A stretch of 64,000 nucleotides of DNA from Gammaproteobacteria bacterium. GTDB taxonomy: Bacteria > Pseudomonadota > Gammaproteobacteria > Ga0077536. Numbering within the stretch: position 1 is the stretch's first letter; each line of letters starts with the position of its first letter. Of this stretch, positions 52,142 through 62,122 are shown one piece after another. The translations under genes were made by a program, and so were the position numbers. The notes under the pieces are model-generated. The model was given only the letters and a program-made list of their open reading frames with translations, ran no database searches and was not told the DNA's origin. The stretch spans positions 62,001 through 126,000 of the forward strand of contig JADLGE010000064.1 of assembly GCA_020849475.1 (NCBI GenBank), read 5' to 3'.

Positions 52142-54718
52142 TCACATCCCGTAGCGTTTCTCGAAGTCCCCGGCGGCCATCGGCCGCGCAAAGAAATAGC
52201 CCTGCGCGAGTTCGCAGCCGAGGTTGCGCAATAGCGCGGCTTGTCCCGCGCTTTCCACACCTTCCGCCACCACCGTCAGGTTCAACGCACGACCGAGAGC
52301 GATGATTGACTCGACCAGGCGCGCATCGCTGACGTTGCTCTCGATGTCGCCGACGAATGAGCGGTCGATTTTCAGCATCGTCACGGGAAAGCGCCGCAGG
52401 TAGCCCAGGGCTGAATAGCCGGTGCCGAAATCGTCGAGGGCGATGCCGATGCCAAGATCGCGGAACTCACGCAGGATCGCGCCGACCCGGCGGTCTTCGT
52501 CGATCAGCAGGGATTCGGTCATTTCGAATACCAGACGCTCGGCCGGGAACCCGCTCTCGGCCAGCACCTCCGCCACGAACGCGCCATCGAATCCACCCCA
52601 CAACTGGCGGCCGGAGACATTGACCGCAAGGCGCGGCAAGGCGCCGCCGTCGCGCGCGCACCAGGCAGCGGCGGTGCGGCACGCATGGCGCAGTGCCCAC
52701 GCGCCGATATCGACAATCAGGCGCGTCTCCTCGGCGACCGGAATGAACTCGCCGGGGGACACCGCACCGCGCTGCGGGTGACGCCAACGCAGCAAGGCTT
52801 CGGCGCCGGCCAAGGCGCCGTCGTCGAGGCGCACCACGGGCTGGTAATCGAAATCGAATTGCCGGCGGCTGAGGGCAAGGCGCAGATCCTTTTCGAGGGC
52901 GACGAAGTGCTCGGCGCGCGTGGTCATCTCGGCGGCGAAGAAGCGAAAGGTGTTGCGGCCGCGAGCCTTGGCGCGGTACATCGCCATGTCAGCGTTGCGC
53001 AGCAAGGTGTGGCCATCGGCGCCATCGACCGGGTAGAGCGTAATGCCGATGCTGGCGCCGGTATGCACCACCTGCTCGGCCAGTTCGAAGCCTTCGGTCA
53101 ACGCCTCGATCAAAGTTTCGGCGCAATGCGCGGCATTCATGGCGTTGTCGATGTCGCGCATGATGACCGTGAATTCGTCACCGCCGAAGCGCGCCACGGT
53201 GTCGCTGTGGCGCAGGCAGTCGGTCAGGCGCTTGCCAGCTTCGACCAGCAGCTTGTCGCCGACCGCGTGGCCCAGGGTGTCGTTGACGTTCTTGAAGCGA
53301 TCGAGGTCGACGAACAGCAGCGCGAACTGGCGCTGGTCGCGCTGCGATTCGGCGACGGTCTGGGCGAGTTGGTTCATGAAATTTTCGCGGTTCGGCAAGG
53401 CCGTCAGCGGATCGAAATAGGCGCGGTAGCGAATGTGTTCTTCGGCCGCGCGTATTTCCGTGACGTCGGTATACAGGCCGACCACGTAACCGTCGGCCGT
53501 GTGGTACTCGGAAATCGACACGGTGCGGCCGGCGCGCGTACGGACTTCCAGTGCGCCGCCAGGTGCGCGGTGTTGTTCCAGCCGCCGCGCTATCCAGTCT
53601 TCTCTTTTCTCGTCGCTGCCGACCACGCCGAGATTGGCCATGGCCTCGACCAGACTTTGAAACGGCATGCCGACCTGGATGACGCCGGCGAGCGCCGGCA
53701 ACATCTTCGGCAACTGCTGGTTGTAGACCTCGAGCCGGTCCTGCTGATTCCACAGCGCAAAGCCTTCCGCCAGCGCGTCGATGGCGTTGATCAAATCCTG
53801 GCGGCTGCGACGCAGGGCCTGCTCTGAGCGCTGCAGGGCCTCGAGCGCACTCATCTGTTCGCGTAAATGGCGGGCGCGGGATTGCAGCAGCGCTGCCAGC
53901 ACCGCCGCCAGGGCCAGTGCCGCGAGGCGCATCAACCACAGCGTCGGCGTGACGCCCGCCAGCCAACCGGCGCGGGGATGCGCAGCAATCACCCAGCGCC
54001 CTATCGGCAGATTGACGATGGTGCGTACGCTGTCGCGCGAAAACACCGTGGCATTCCCGTAGAACACCGGCTGTGCGGCGCCGTCGGGGATGTCGTCCGC
54101 GCGCACTGCGATATCGAGCGTGGTGCGCGCCGCGTCGAGGCCCACCACGCGGTACAGCTCGTCCTGCTTGATGACGGCCGCCACCAGGCCCCAGATGGCC
54201 GGTGGACCCGTTTCAGTGGGCAATATCACCGGTTCGCGTGCGACGAAGCCGCTGCCGCCCTGACGCAGCGCGATGGGGCCGGAGATCATCATGGTTCGAC
54301 GCAGGATGGTGTTGTTGACGGCCGCGCGCTGGGCCGGCATGGCCAGGTAGTCCATGCCCAGCAGCGCCTCGTTGCCGGCCAGCGGATAGACGAATCGAAT
54401 GGTGAGATTGGGGGCGGCCGCGACGTGACTCAAGGCCGTCGGTGTGCGTAGCAGCCGCTGCACGTAGGCATCGAAACCAGCCTGGTCGATGTCGGGCACG
54501 GCGGCGATATGGTTTGCCAGCGCGCGGACCACGTAGAGGTCGCGGTAAATGAGCTTCTCGACCCGCGCCCGCACACCGTTGAGAACGGCCAGGGTCTGTT
54601 CCTGTTCGCGGCGCAGTTCGTGCTGACGCACCAGCACTTCCACCGCGAATTCAACCGCCAACACCACCGTCAGAGTCAGGAGGATGACGAGACCGCTGCT
54701 CGGCAATCTCAGGCGCAT
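52142..54718 (-). CDS. CHASE-PAS-GGDEF-EAL cyclic-di-GMP enzyme
   Basis: An 858-residue membrane protein: helix 1 (LVILLTLTVVLAVEFAVEVLV), a CHASE-type periplasmic sensor (residues 40-255), helix 2 (LWLMRLAALALAAVLAALL), PAS (NAIDALAEGFALWNQQDRL), GGDEF with intact RFGGDEFTVIM and the DLDRFKNVNDTLGH start, and EAL with AGAEALLRWRHP and ALDDFGTGYSALGYLRRFP. Both catalytic signatures are complete, so it may make and break cyclic di-GMP, biofilm against motility. Start ATG 54718 is right before helix 1. Possible link: the VPLPA-CTERM matrix protein next door. Confidence 0.9.
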   Translation of the reverse strand: MRLRLPSSGLVILLTLTVVLAVEFAVEVLVRQHELRREQEQTLAVLNGVRARVEKLIYRDLYVVRALANHIAAVPDIDQAGFDAYVQRLLRTPTALSHVAAAPNLTIRFVYPLAGNEALLGMDYLAMPAQRAAVNNTILRRTMMISGPIALRQGGSGFVAREPVILPTETGPPAIWGLVAAVIKQDELYRVVGLDAARTTLDIAVRADDIPDGAAQPVFYGNATVFSRDSVRTIVNLPIGRWVIAAHPRAGWLAGVTPTLWLMRLAALALAAVLAALLQSRARHLREQMSALEALQRSEQALRRSRQDLINAIDALAEGFALWNQQDRLEVYNQQLPKMLPALAGVIQVGMPFQSLVEAMANLGVVGSDEKREDWIARRLEQHRAPGGALEVRTRAGRTVSISEYHTADGYVVGLYTDVTEIRAAEEHIRYRAYFDPLTALPNRENFMNQLAQTVAESQRDQRQFALLFVDLDRFKNVNDTLGHAVGDKLLVEAGKRLTDCLRHSDTVARFGGDEFTVIMRDIDNAMNAAHCAETLIEALTEGFELAEQVVHTGASIGITLYPVDGADGHTLLRNADMAMYRAKARGRNTFRFFAAEMTTRAEHFVALEKDLRLALSRRQFDFDYQPVVRLDDGALAGAEALLRWRHPQRGAVSPGEFIPVAEETRLIVDIGAWALRHACRTAAAWCARDGGALPRLAVNVSGRQLWGGFDGAFVAEVLAESGFPAERLVFEMTESLLIDEDRRVGAILREFRDLGIGIALDDFGTGYSALGYLRRFPVTMLKIDRSFVGDIESNVSDARLVESIIALGRALNLTVVAEGVESAGQAALLRNLGCELAQGYFFARPMAAGDFEKRYGM

Positions 54719-54900
54719 GGGCTGACGAGGGCTAACGATGTCAGGGCGGCGGGCTCATGCAGTAGCGCATTGACGGGATGCTACAGGAAGGCGATGGAGA
54801 CGATAACTCCCGCGCCGCGCGTGGCGGATTGTGGTGACCAATGGATAGCCCGCTCGATGGCATGCGCCCCATGGCGCCGCAGGGGCGGGTACTGGCCGCT

Positions 54901-54921
54901 ACTTGCTTGTTGCAAACAAGT
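54901..54921. promoter_or_regulatory. Palindromic candidate operator for the TetR gene
   Basis: CTTGTT (54906-54911) and AACAAG (54915-54920) form perfect arms around GCA, and a second overlapping pair ACTTG/CAAGT (54901-54905, 54917-54921) extends it. It ends 24 bases before the TetR start and lies in the divergent region with the GGDEF/EAL gene. The size and position fit an autoregulatory TetR operator. Confidence 0.45.
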
Positions 54922-54945
54922 AAGCCGCCGGGGAATAATCGACCC

Positions 54946-55608
54946 ATGGCCGCCACCGTCAAAATCGATCAGATCGAACGCCGCACCCAGGCCGAGCGCA
55001 CCGCCTTGTCGGATCAGCGCATGCTCGACGCGGCGGTCGCCCTGATCTGCGAGCGCGGCGCGGCCGGCACCACCTTGAAAGAAGTGGGAGAGCGCGCCGG
55101 CTACAGCCGCGGTCTGGCCAGCTATCGTTTCAGGAGCAAGGGCGGTCTGTCGGCGTTCATCATCCGCTCGATAGGCGAGTCCTGGCTGCGTGAGCTGCGC
55201 CGCGTGGTCAAGGACAAGGTTGGCGTCGATGCCATCGCTGCCGCCACCGACGCTCACTTCCGCTTCATCGTTGAAGGCAGCGATCACATCCGCGCCTTCT
55301 ACATGCTGTGGTTCGATTCCATCGGCCCGGACGCCGAAGTAAAACAAGTGGTGGCCAATATCCACGAGCGCCGTCGGCGCGACGTCGCGGCCTGGATCCA
55401 GACCGGCATCGACGCCGGCCGCATCGCGCCGGACGTCGATATCGCCGGCACCGCCGAACAGTTCTGCGCCGCCATCATCGGCATCGTCTACCAATGGCTG
55501 GTGACGCCCGACGCCCAGGACCACATTCAATTTCTGCACGAATCACTCAAGAGACAGACCGCGTTGGTGTTGAGTCCAGCGCATGAGCAAACGGGGAGCC
55601 CGACATGA
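54946..55608 (+). CDS. TetR/AcrR-family regulator
   Basis: A 220-residue regulator. N-terminal helix-turn-helix: [43 protein letters not shown], the usual TetR pattern. The C-terminal ligand domain is all-helical ([27 protein letters not shown]). ATG 54946 with GGGGAA is chosen. It overlaps icmF by ATGA, so it is the first gene of the mutase operon and probably represses it until an acyl-CoA ligand appears. The palindrome at 54901-54921 is the likely target. Confidence 0.88.
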   Translation: MAATVKIDQIERRTQAERTALSDQRMLDAAVALICERGAAGTTLKEVGERAGYSRGLASYRFRSKGGLSAFIIRSIGESWLRELRRVVKDKVGVDAIAAATDAHFRFIVEGSDHIRAFYMLWFDSIGPDAEVKQVVANIHERRRRDVAAWIQTGIDAGRIAPDVDIAGTAEQFCAAIIGIVYQWLVTPDAQDHIQFLHESLKRQTALVLSPAHEQTGSPT

Positions 55609-58600
55609 ACACCAGAGCCAAGGATATAAGCGACAACGCGCCCGACAGCGCCGTTGCCACCACGCCCATGCGTTTCGTGACCGCCGCGTCACTGTTCGAC
55701 GGCCATGACGCCGCCATCAACGTCATGCGCCGTCTGATCCAGGGCGAGGGCGTGGAAGTGGTGCATCTCGGTCACAATCGTTCGGTCGCGGACGTGGTGC
55801 GCGCCGCCATCCAGGAAGACGCCGACGGCATCGCCATCAGTTCCTACCAGGGCGGGCACAACGAATATTTCCGCTACATGGTCGACATGCTGCGTGAAGC
55901 CGGCGCCGGTCATATCCGCGTGTTCGGCGGCGGCGGTGGCACCATCACCCCGGAAGAAATCGACGTGCTGCAGAAATATGGCGTCGAGCGCATCTACCAC
56001 CCCCATGACGGCATGCGCATGGGCCTGCTCGGCATGATTACCGATCTCGTGCAGCGCACCGAGGCGGCACGCGTCGCGAGCGCGGCGCCGGAAGCCGCCA
56101 GCAGTGATAACTACCTCGCCGTCGCACAGATGCTGTCGGCGCTGGAAGACGGCGTCATTGCCGGCAGCAAGCTCGACACCTTGCGCAAGCAATGGCAGCT
56201 CGCCGGCAAGCATGTGCCGGTGATCGGCATCACCGGCACCGGCGGCGCCGGCAAGAGTTCGGTGACGGACGAAATCCTGTCGCGCTTCTGCCAGTACTTC
56301 CCCGAGCGCAAGGTGGCCGTGCTGGCCGTCGATCCGACCCGCCGTCGCACCGGCGGCGCGCTGCTCGGCGATCGCATCCGCATGAACAGCCTGCGGCATG
56401 AGAATCTCTACATGCGCTCGATGGCCACCCGCCGTCAGCATCTGTCGACCAGCGCCATGCTTGGCGATTCCATCGCGTTCCTGAAGGCCGCGGGCTTTGG
56501 TCTCGTCATCGTCGAGACCGCCGGCATCGGCCAGAGCGACAGCGAAATTGTCGACCTGGTGGATTTGCCGATTTACGTGATGACCAGTGAATTCGGCGCG
56601 CCCAGCCAGCTCGAGAAGATCGACATGATCGACTTCGCCGAGCTCATCATCCTGAACAAGTTCGACAAGCGCGGCGCCGACGATGCGCTGCGCGACGTGC
56701 GCAAGCAGTGGAAGCGCAATCACAACCGCTTCGACATCGACGATGCCGACATCCCGGTCTATCCGACCATCGCCAGCCAGTTCAACGATCCGGGTCTGTC
56801 GTGGATGTTCGTCAACCTGTGTCAGCGCCTCGCCGAAAAGTTGTCGCTCGACACCCAGGCCTGGGTGCCGGTGCTCGACACCAGCCTGCGTGAGCCGCGC
56901 GCGACGGTGCTGATCCCCGGCAGCCGCACGCGTTATCTGGCCGAGATTGCCGAGCAGGGCCGCAGCATCAATGCCGGCGTCGAGAGCCTGTGCGAGGCCG
57001 CCAACCGCGCCCAGCATGTCTACGAGGCGCTGAAGTCGCTGGATGACAAGGAGCTGCCGGAAGCGTTGTCGCCCTACGCGCAGAGTGCGCTCACCGTCGC
57101 CGGTGATCGCAGCCTGGCGACGCTCCGTCAGCGCTACAACGCCGCGCTCGACGACCTCGGCGCCGAAGGCCGTCAGCTGTTGCTCGACTGGCCGGCGCGC
57201 CTGAAGGGCATCACCAGTCCGAAATTCAGCTACGAAGTGCGTGGCAAGGCGATTGAAGGCGACAACTACCGCACCAGCTTGAGCCACCAGAAGATTCCGA
57301 AGATTGCGCCGCCGAGGTTCGACGGGTGGGGCGATCAACTGCGATTCCTGATGCGTGAGAACCTGCCGGGCGCCTACCCCTACACCGGCGGCACTTTCCC
57401 CTATCGTCGCGAAGGCGAAGACCCGACCCGCATGTTCGCCGGTGAAGGTACGCCCGAGCGCACCAACCGCCGTTTCCATTACCTGTCGGCCGGGCAGCCG
57501 GCGGCGCGTCTGTCGACGGCCTTCGATTCGGTCACGCTGTACGGTGAAGACCCGCACGAGCGCCCGGACATCTTCGGCAAGGTCGGCAACTCGGGTGTGT
57601 CCATTGCGTCCGTCGACGATGCCAAGAAGCTCTATTCAGGCTTCGACCTCTGCGCACCGACCACTTCGGTGTCGATGACCATCAATGGCCCGGCGCCCAT
57701 CGTGCTGGCGTTCTTCATGAATGCCGCCATCGACCAGCAGGTCGAGAAGCATTTGAAGGACAGCGGTCAGTGGCCGGCGGCCGAAAAGAAGATTGCGAAA
57801 TACTTCGAAGGCCGTAACCGTCCGGTCTACAAGGGCGAACTGCCGGCCGGCAACAAAGGCCTGGGCCTGGGTCTGCTTGGTATTTCCGGCGACCAGGTGG
57901 TCGACGCCGAGACCTATGCCGCCATCAAGAAGCGCACGCTCGAATCGGTGCGCGGCACGGTGCAGGCGGACATCCTGAAGGAAGACCAGGCGCAGAACAC
58001 CTGCGTGTTTTCCACCGAGTTCGCCATGAAGATGATGGGCGACGTGCAGCAGTATTTTGTCGAGCACGCGGTGCGCAACTTCTACAGCGTGTCGATTTCC
58101 GGCTACCACATCGCCGAAGCCGGCGCGAACCCGATATCGCAGCTGGCATTCACGCTGTCCAATGGCTTCACCATCGTCGAGTATTACCTGGCGCGCGGCA
58201 TGAAGGTCGATGATTTCGCGCCCAACCTGTCGTTCTTCTTCTCCAATGGCATGGACCCGGAATACACCGTCATCGGTCGCGTTGCACGCCGCATCTGGGC
58301 GCGCGCCATGCGCGAGCGCTACGGCGCGAGCCCGCGCAGCCAGCAGTTGAAGTATCACATCCAGACTTCGGGCCGCAGCCTGCATGCCCAGGAGATCAAC
58401 TTCAACGATATCCGCACCACGCTGCAGGCGCTGTATGCCTTGTTCGACAACTGCAACAGCCTGCATACCAATGCCTATGACGAAGCCATCACCACGCCGA
58501 CCGAAGATTCGGTGCGGCGCGCGGTCGCCATCCAGCTCATCATCAATCGCGAGCTCGGTTTGAATTTCTGCGAAAACCCGTGGCAGGGCTCGTTCATCGT

Positions 58601-59054
58601 CAACGAACTGACCGACCTGGTCGAAGAGGCGGTATACAAGGAATTCGAAGCCATTTCCGAGCGCGGCGGCGTGCTGGGTGCGATGGACACCATGTACCAG
58701 CGCAGCAAGATTCAGGAAGAGAGTCTCTACTACGAGCACAAGAAGCACGATGGCAGCCTGCCGTTGATTGGCGTCAACACCTTCCTGCCCAAGGCCGGCG
58801 AGGAAGATCAGGTGACGACCATCGAGCTCATGCGTTCGACCGATGACGAGAAGCGCGACCAGATAAGCTCGGTGCGCAATTTCCAGTCCATCCACGAGGG
58901 TGAGCGCGCTGAGCGCCTCACGGCTCTGCAGGCGGTCGCGCGGCGTCGCGACAACTGCTTCGCCGAACTCATGGAAACGGTCAAGCATGCGTCTCTTGGG
59001 CAGATCTCCGGCGCGCTGTATCACGTCGGTGGTGAGTATCGGCGCAACATGTAA
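55605..59054 (+). CDS. icmF: Fused isobutyryl-CoA mutase with G-protein chaperone
   Basis: A 1149-residue fusion: B12-binding domain first ([12 protein letters not shown], lower ligand His34), then the MeaI-type GTPase (Walker [11 protein letters not shown], about 211-220; [23 protein letters not shown]), then the acyl-CoA mutase barrel. Residues that fix substrate choice, aligned by eye to methylmalonyl-CoA mutase Tyr89 and Arg207, are Phe598 ([11 protein letters not shown]) and Gln797 ([10 protein letters not shown]): the Phe/Gln pair of isobutyryl-CoA mutases, not Tyr/Arg. It interconverts isobutyryl-CoA and n-butyryl-CoA with adenosylcobalamin. It overlaps the TetR gene; GGGGAG precedes the ATG. 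Confidence 0.95.
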   Translation: MNTRAKDISDNAPDSAVATTPMRFVTAASLFDGHDAAINVMRRLIQGEGVEVVHLGHNRSVADVVRAAIQEDADGIAISSYQGGHNEYFRYMVDMLREAGAGHIRVFGGGGGTITPEEIDVLQKYGVERIYHPHDGMRMGLLGMITDLVQRTEAARVASAAPEAASSDNYLAVAQMLSALEDGVIAGSKLDTLRKQWQLAGKHVPVIGITGTGGAGKSSVTDEILSRFCQYFPERKVAVLAVDPTRRRTGGALLGDRIRMNSLRHENLYMRSMATRRQHLSTSAMLGDSIAFLKAAGFGLVIVETAGIGQSDSEIVDLVDLPIYVMTSEFGAPSQLEKIDMIDFAELIILNKFDKRGADDALRDVRKQWKRNHNRFDIDDADIPVYPTIASQFNDPGLSWMFVNLCQRLAEKLSLDTQAWVPVLDTSLREPRATVLIPGSRTRYLAEIAEQGRSINAGVESLCEAANRAQHVYEALKSLDDKELPEALSPYAQSALTVAGDRSLATLRQRYNAALDDLGAEGRQLLLDWPARLKGITSPKFSYEVRGKAIEGDNYRTSLSHQKIPKIAPPRFDGWGDQLRFLMRENLPGAYPYTGGTFPYRREGEDPTRMFAGEGTPERTNRRFHYLSAGQPAARLSTAFDSVTLYGEDPHERPDIFGKVGNSGVSIASVDDAKKLYSGFDLCAPTTSVSMTINGPAPIVLAFFMNAAIDQQVEKHLKDSGQWPAAEKKIAKYFEGRNRPVYKGELPAGNKGLGLGLLGISGDQVVDAETYAAIKKRTLESVRGTVQADILKEDQAQNTCVFSTEFAMKMMGDVQQYFVEHAVRNFYSVSISGYHIAEAGANPISQLAFTLSNGFTIVEYYLARGMKVDDFAPNLSFFFSNGMDPEYTVIGRVARRIWARAMRERYGASPRSQQLKYHIQTSGRSLHAQEINFNDIRTTLQALYALFDNCNSLHTNAYDEAITTPTEDSVRRAVAIQLIINRELGLNFCENPWQGSFIVNELTDLVEEAVYKEFEAISERGGVLGAMDTMYQRSKIQEESLYYEHKKHDGSLPLIGVNTFLPKAGEEDQVTTIELMRSTDDEKRDQISSVRNFQSIHEGERAERLTALQAVARRRDNCFAELMETVKHASLGQISGALYHVGGEYRRNM

Positions 59055-59072
59055 GCCGCGCGCGGCGCGAGC

Positions 59073-59903
59073 ATGCTGATGGACAGGGATGCACGGCTGG
59101 TCGATGCTCACGGCCAGCGGCACACGCGGGCGGCGCAAGGCGCCCGCATCGTGTCGCTGGTGCCGAGCATCACCGAGCTTCTGTTCGACATGGATCTCGG
59201 CGCGCAGGTGGTGGGCCGCACCGGGTTTTGCATACACCCGCGCGAGGCGCTGCGCAGCGTGCCCAAGCTCGGCGGCACCAAGGATGTCGACATTGAAGCA
59301 CTGCTGGCACTGGAACCCAGCCATGTGATCGTCAACATCGACGAGAACACGCGCGAGACCTTTGCCGCGCTGCAGGAGCGCGTGCCCCATGTGCTGGTCA
59401 CCCATCCCAACGGACCGCGCGACAACATCGCGCTTTATGCGCTCATGGGGGCGGTGTTCGATCGTGAGCAGCGCGCCCAAGAGCTGGTCGAAACGCTGGA
59501 AGTGGCGCTGGCGCGAGTCGCGCGTGCGGCGTCGGGCCTGGCGCCGCGCCGCGTGCTGTATCTCATCTGGCGCGAGCCATGGATGACGGTGGCGCGCGAT
59601 ACCTATATCTCCAACATGCTGGCCGTGCTCGGCTGGCAGACCGTGCCCACCCACAGCGCACTGCGCTATCCGGTGATCGCGAGCGAAGCGCTGGCCACGC
59701 TGGGCGCGGACTTGTGTCTCTTGAGCAGCGAACCCTACCCGTTTCGCGACAAGCACATCGCCGAATTGAAAGCCCTGCTGGGCGGCGCCACGCCGGTACA
59801 ACTCATCGATGGCGAGATGGTGTCCTGGTATGGCAGTCGCGCCATTGCCGGACTCGAGTATCTCGCCGACTATGCCGGCGCCCTCAACGCCAGCGCCGCC
59901 TGA
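59073..59903 (+). CDS. BtuF-like helical-backbone metal/cobalamin-binding protein without signal peptide
   Basis: A 276-residue BtuF/FhuD-fold protein: RIVSLVPSITELLFDMDLGAQVVGRTGFCIHP, ALEPSHVIVNIDENTRETFAALQ, a long linking helix around residue 140, then RVLYLIWREPWMTVARDTYISNML and LLSSEPYPFRDKH. Periplasmic binding proteins of this kind need a signal peptide, yet the N-terminus is MLMDRDARLVDAHGQRHTRA, with none, so the protein seems cytoplasmic. It lies 18 bases after icmF. A role in handling cobalamin for the mutase is attractive but unproven. Confidence 0.78.
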   Translation: MLMDRDARLVDAHGQRHTRAAQGARIVSLVPSITELLFDMDLGAQVVGRTGFCIHPREALRSVPKLGGTKDVDIEALLALEPSHVIVNIDENTRETFAALQERVPHVLVTHPNGPRDNIALYALMGAVFDREQRAQELVETLEVALARVARAASGLAPRRVLYLIWREPWMTVARDTYISNMLAVLGWQTVPTHSALRYPVIASEALATLGADLCLLSSEPYPFRDKHIAELKALLGGATPVQLIDGEMVSWYGSRAIAGLEYLADYAGALNASAA

Positions 59904-59912
59904 AAGAGCCCC

Positions 59913-60113
59913 ATGGATTCACCCTGCATCAGTCTCTGCATCCTCGACGAAGAGCACGGTGTATGCCGTGGCTGCTATCGCACGCTCGATGAAATCGGCG
60001 CGTGGAGCCAGTATTCGAGCGAGCAGCGTCGTCGCATCATGGCGGCGCTGGACACGCGCCGCGAGCGTTATCAACAAACACAACAAGACTCACAGAGTGG
60101 GAGGTCATCATGA
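59913..60113 (+). CDS. DUF1289 small cysteine-rich protein
   Basis: A 66-residue protein with the DUF1289 pattern: CISLC then CRGCYRTLDEIGAWSQYS, i.e. four cysteines that could bind iron-sulfur or zinc, followed by a basic helical tail (RRRIMAALDTRRERY). Function of the family is unknown. It overlaps the enoyl-CoA hydratase by ATGA and lies nine bases after the BtuF-like gene. Confidence 0.9.
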   Translation: MDSPCISLCILDEEHGVCRGCYRTLDEIGAWSQYSSEQRRRIMAALDTRRERYQQTQQDSQSGRSS

Positions 60114-60901
60114 ATTTTGAAACCATCAAGTTCGAGCGCGACGGCGCCGTCGCCATCATCACGCTCAATCGTCCGGACGCCGCCAACAGCCTCAACGTCA
60201 AGATGTCCGAGGAACTGGTCAAGGTCGCCACCCATTGCGATTCCAATGCTGATATCCGCGCGGTGGTGTTCACCGGCGCCGGCAAGATGTTTTCCGCCGG
60301 CGGCGACCTCGTGAGCTTTGCCGCGCAGGGTGACAACATGGGCGAATACATGCGCTATGCCACCACCGGCCTGCACGCCGCGATTTCGCGTTTCGCGCGC
60401 ATGAACGCGCCGTTCCTGGTGGCGGTGAACGGCGTCGCGGCCGGCGCCGGCTTCAGCATGGCCATCTGTGGCGACATGGTGTTCGCGGCCGAGTCCGCCA
60501 AGTTCACCATGGCCTATACCCGTGCCGGCGTGTCGCCCGACGGCAGCTCTACGTTCTTTCTGCCGCGCCTGGTCGGCCATGTGAAGGCCATGCAGCTCAT
60601 CCTCATGAACGACCTCTTGACCGCAGGCCAGGCGAAAGAATGGGGCCTCGTCAACGAAGTGGTGGCAGACGCTGAACTCATGGAGCGCGTGATGACCGTC
60701 GCGAAACAACTCGCCAATGGCGCGACCATGGCCTATGGCGAAGCCAAGCGACTCATTGCCGACAGCTTCTCCAACACGCTCGAGACCCAGATGGAACTCG
60801 AGACGCGCGCCATCTCCGGCCTCGCCCGTCATTCCGAAGATGCGCGCAACGCCATCCATGCCTTTGCCAACAAGCAGAAAGCGGAATTCAAGGGGCGTTG
60901 A
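60110..60901 (+). CDS. Enoyl-CoA hydratase/isomerase family protein
   Basis: A 263-residue crotonase. GAGKMFSAGGDLVSFAAQGDN (residues about 57-77) and VNGVAAGAGFSMAICGDMVFAA (104-125) provide the CoA pocket and oxyanion hole. Asp in SPDGSSTFFLPRLVG (144-158) replaces the second catalytic Glu, which suggests an isomerase such as PaaG rather than a plain hydratase. A strong GGGAGG precedes ATG 60110, which overlaps the DUF1289 stop. It is part of the icmF operon. Confidence 0.87.
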   Translation: MNFETIKFERDGAVAIITLNRPDAANSLNVKMSEELVKVATHCDSNADIRAVVFTGAGKMFSAGGDLVSFAAQGDNMGEYMRYATTGLHAAISRFARMNAPFLVAVNGVAAGAGFSMAICGDMVFAAESAKFTMAYTRAGVSPDGSSTFFLPRLVGHVKAMQLILMNDLLTAGQAKEWGLVNEVVADAELMERVMTVAKQLANGATMAYGEAKRLIADSFSNTLETQMELETRAISGLARHSEDARNAIHAFANKQKAEFKGR

Positions 60902-60905
60902 AACC

Positions 60906-61913
60906 ATGAAAGCACTCGTTCTGCGTGAACTCGGCGGGCCGGAAAAACTCGCCATCGAAGAGCTGCCCACCCCTGAGCCGGCAGCCGGCCAGGTGCGCGT
61001 CAAGGTCATCACCGCGGCGCTCAATCGGCGTGACGTATGGATCACGGTCGGCGCCTATCCGCGCATCAACTTTCCGGCCATCGCGGGCTCCGATGGCGCG
61101 GGCGTGGTCGATGCGGTCGGCGCCGGCGTCGATGCCGGCCTGGTGGGCCGCGAAGTGATCATCTACCCGGCGCTGGAGTGGGGCGACGATCCGCGCTGCG
61201 GCGGCGCCAACTTCCGCGTGCTCGGCATGCCCGATCAAGGCACCTTTGCCGAATACATCTGTGTGCCGGCGGATTCGGTGGTCGACAAGCCCGCGCACCT
61301 GTCGTGGGAAGAAGCAGCGGCGCTGCCGCTGGCGGGACTGACCGCATGGCGCGCCATCGTCACCCATGGCGAAGTGGCGCGCGGACAGAAAGTGCTGGTG
61401 ACCGGCATCGGTGGCGGCTGCGCGACCTTTGCGCTGGCCTGGGGGCTTGCCCATGGCGCCGAAGTTTTCGTCACCAGCAGCAGCGCCGACAAGATTGCCG
61501 AGGCCGTCAAGCTCGGCGCCAGCGCCGGCTTTGATTATCGCGATGCCGCTTGGGTGAAGCAGTTGAAGGCCGTGGCCGGTGGCATCGACATCGCCATCGA
61601 CAGCGCCGGCGGCGACGGCATGCACGACGTGCTCGACACCCTCAACAACGGCGGCCGTTACGTGTTCTTCGGCGCCACGCGCGGCAATGCAGAGAAGGGC
61701 CTCAACATGGCCAAGCTGTTTTTCCGCCAGGTGCGCATTCAAGGCACGACCATGGGCCGCCCGGAAGAATTCCGCGCCATGGTCGCGTGTGTGAACGCGC
61801 ACAAGCTCAAACCGGTGGTCGATCAGGTCTATCCCTTCGCCGAGGCGGTGGCCGCGCACAAGCGCATGCAGGACTCCGAGCAGATGGGCAAGCTGGTGTT
61901 GCGCATCGCTTGA
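60906..61913 (+). CDS. Medium-chain dehydrogenase/reductase (quinone oxidoreductase-like)
   Basis: A 335-residue MDR enzyme: MKALVLRELGGPEKLAIEELPTPEP, LNRRDVWITVGAYP, FPAIAGSDGAGVVDAVGAG, and the nucleotide-binding VTGIGGGCATFALAWGLAHGAEVFVTSSSADK. Catalytic-zinc ligands are missing or incomplete, as in quinone oxidoreductase and enoyl-reductase branches. It starts four bases after the hydratase stop. It could reduce an enoyl-CoA or enone made in the same pathway. A strong hairpin follows and ends the operon. Confidence 0.87.
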   Translation: MKALVLRELGGPEKLAIEELPTPEPAAGQVRVKVITAALNRRDVWITVGAYPRINFPAIAGSDGAGVVDAVGAGVDAGLVGREVIIYPALEWGDDPRCGGANFRVLGMPDQGTFAEYICVPADSVVDKPAHLSWEEAAALPLAGLTAWRAIVTHGEVARGQKVLVTGIGGGCATFALAWGLAHGAEVFVTSSSADKIAEAVKLGASAGFDYRDAAWVKQLKAVAGGIDIAIDSAGGDGMHDVLDTLNNGGRYVFFGATRGNAEKGLNMAKLFFRQVRIQGTTMGRPEEFRAMVACVNAHKLKPVVDQVYPFAEAVAAHKRMQDSEQMGKLVLRIA

Positions 61914-61920
61914 ACGCCGC

Positions 61921-61946
61921 GAGGCCGGGCGTCCGCGTCCGGCCTC
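61921..61946 (+). terminator. Strong hairpin ending the icmF operon
   Basis: Eleven pairs between 61921-61931 and 61936-61946 (one G-T), loop TCCG, starting seven bases after the stop of the last gene. No T tract. Confidence 0.65.
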
Positions 61947-62067
61947 GCTGTCGTCCTCGGCGCGCGTGTGCGCGAGTAACATTTGTTCACGGTCGCGGGT
62001 CATCGCGCACGGGTCTCTTTCATTGTGAATTTTTGCAGGAGCGCCGGGTCGGAACGGTGGCGCCTGC

Positions 62068-62096
62068 TTGTTGGTGCCGTCAGCAGCACAGATAAT
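62068..62096 (+). promoter_or_regulatory. Candidate sigma-70 promoter for the RTX gene
   Basis: TTGTTG (62068-62073), a 17-base spacer and GATAAT (62091-62096). It ends 26 bases before ATG 62123, with the CAGGAGAGG ribosome site in between. This is the only candidate in the window with both boxes at standard spacing. Confidence 0.5.
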
Positions 62097-62122
62097 CCCG
62101 ACTTCAGCGCCAGGAGAGGCCC

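Noticed and set aside
55605-59054. Methylmalonyl-CoA or pivalyl-CoA mutase instead of isobutyryl-CoA mutase
   Set aside because: Phe598 and Gln797 match isobutyryl-CoA mutase; methylmalonyl-CoA mutase has Tyr and Arg, and pivalyl-CoA mutase has Leu and His at these places. The B12-GTPase-mutase fusion is also IcmF order.
57636-59801. 721-codon open frame on the minus strand opposite icmF
   Set aside because: It is antisense to a long, fully recognisable gene. In G+C-rich DNA such shadows are common, and its translation has no domain.
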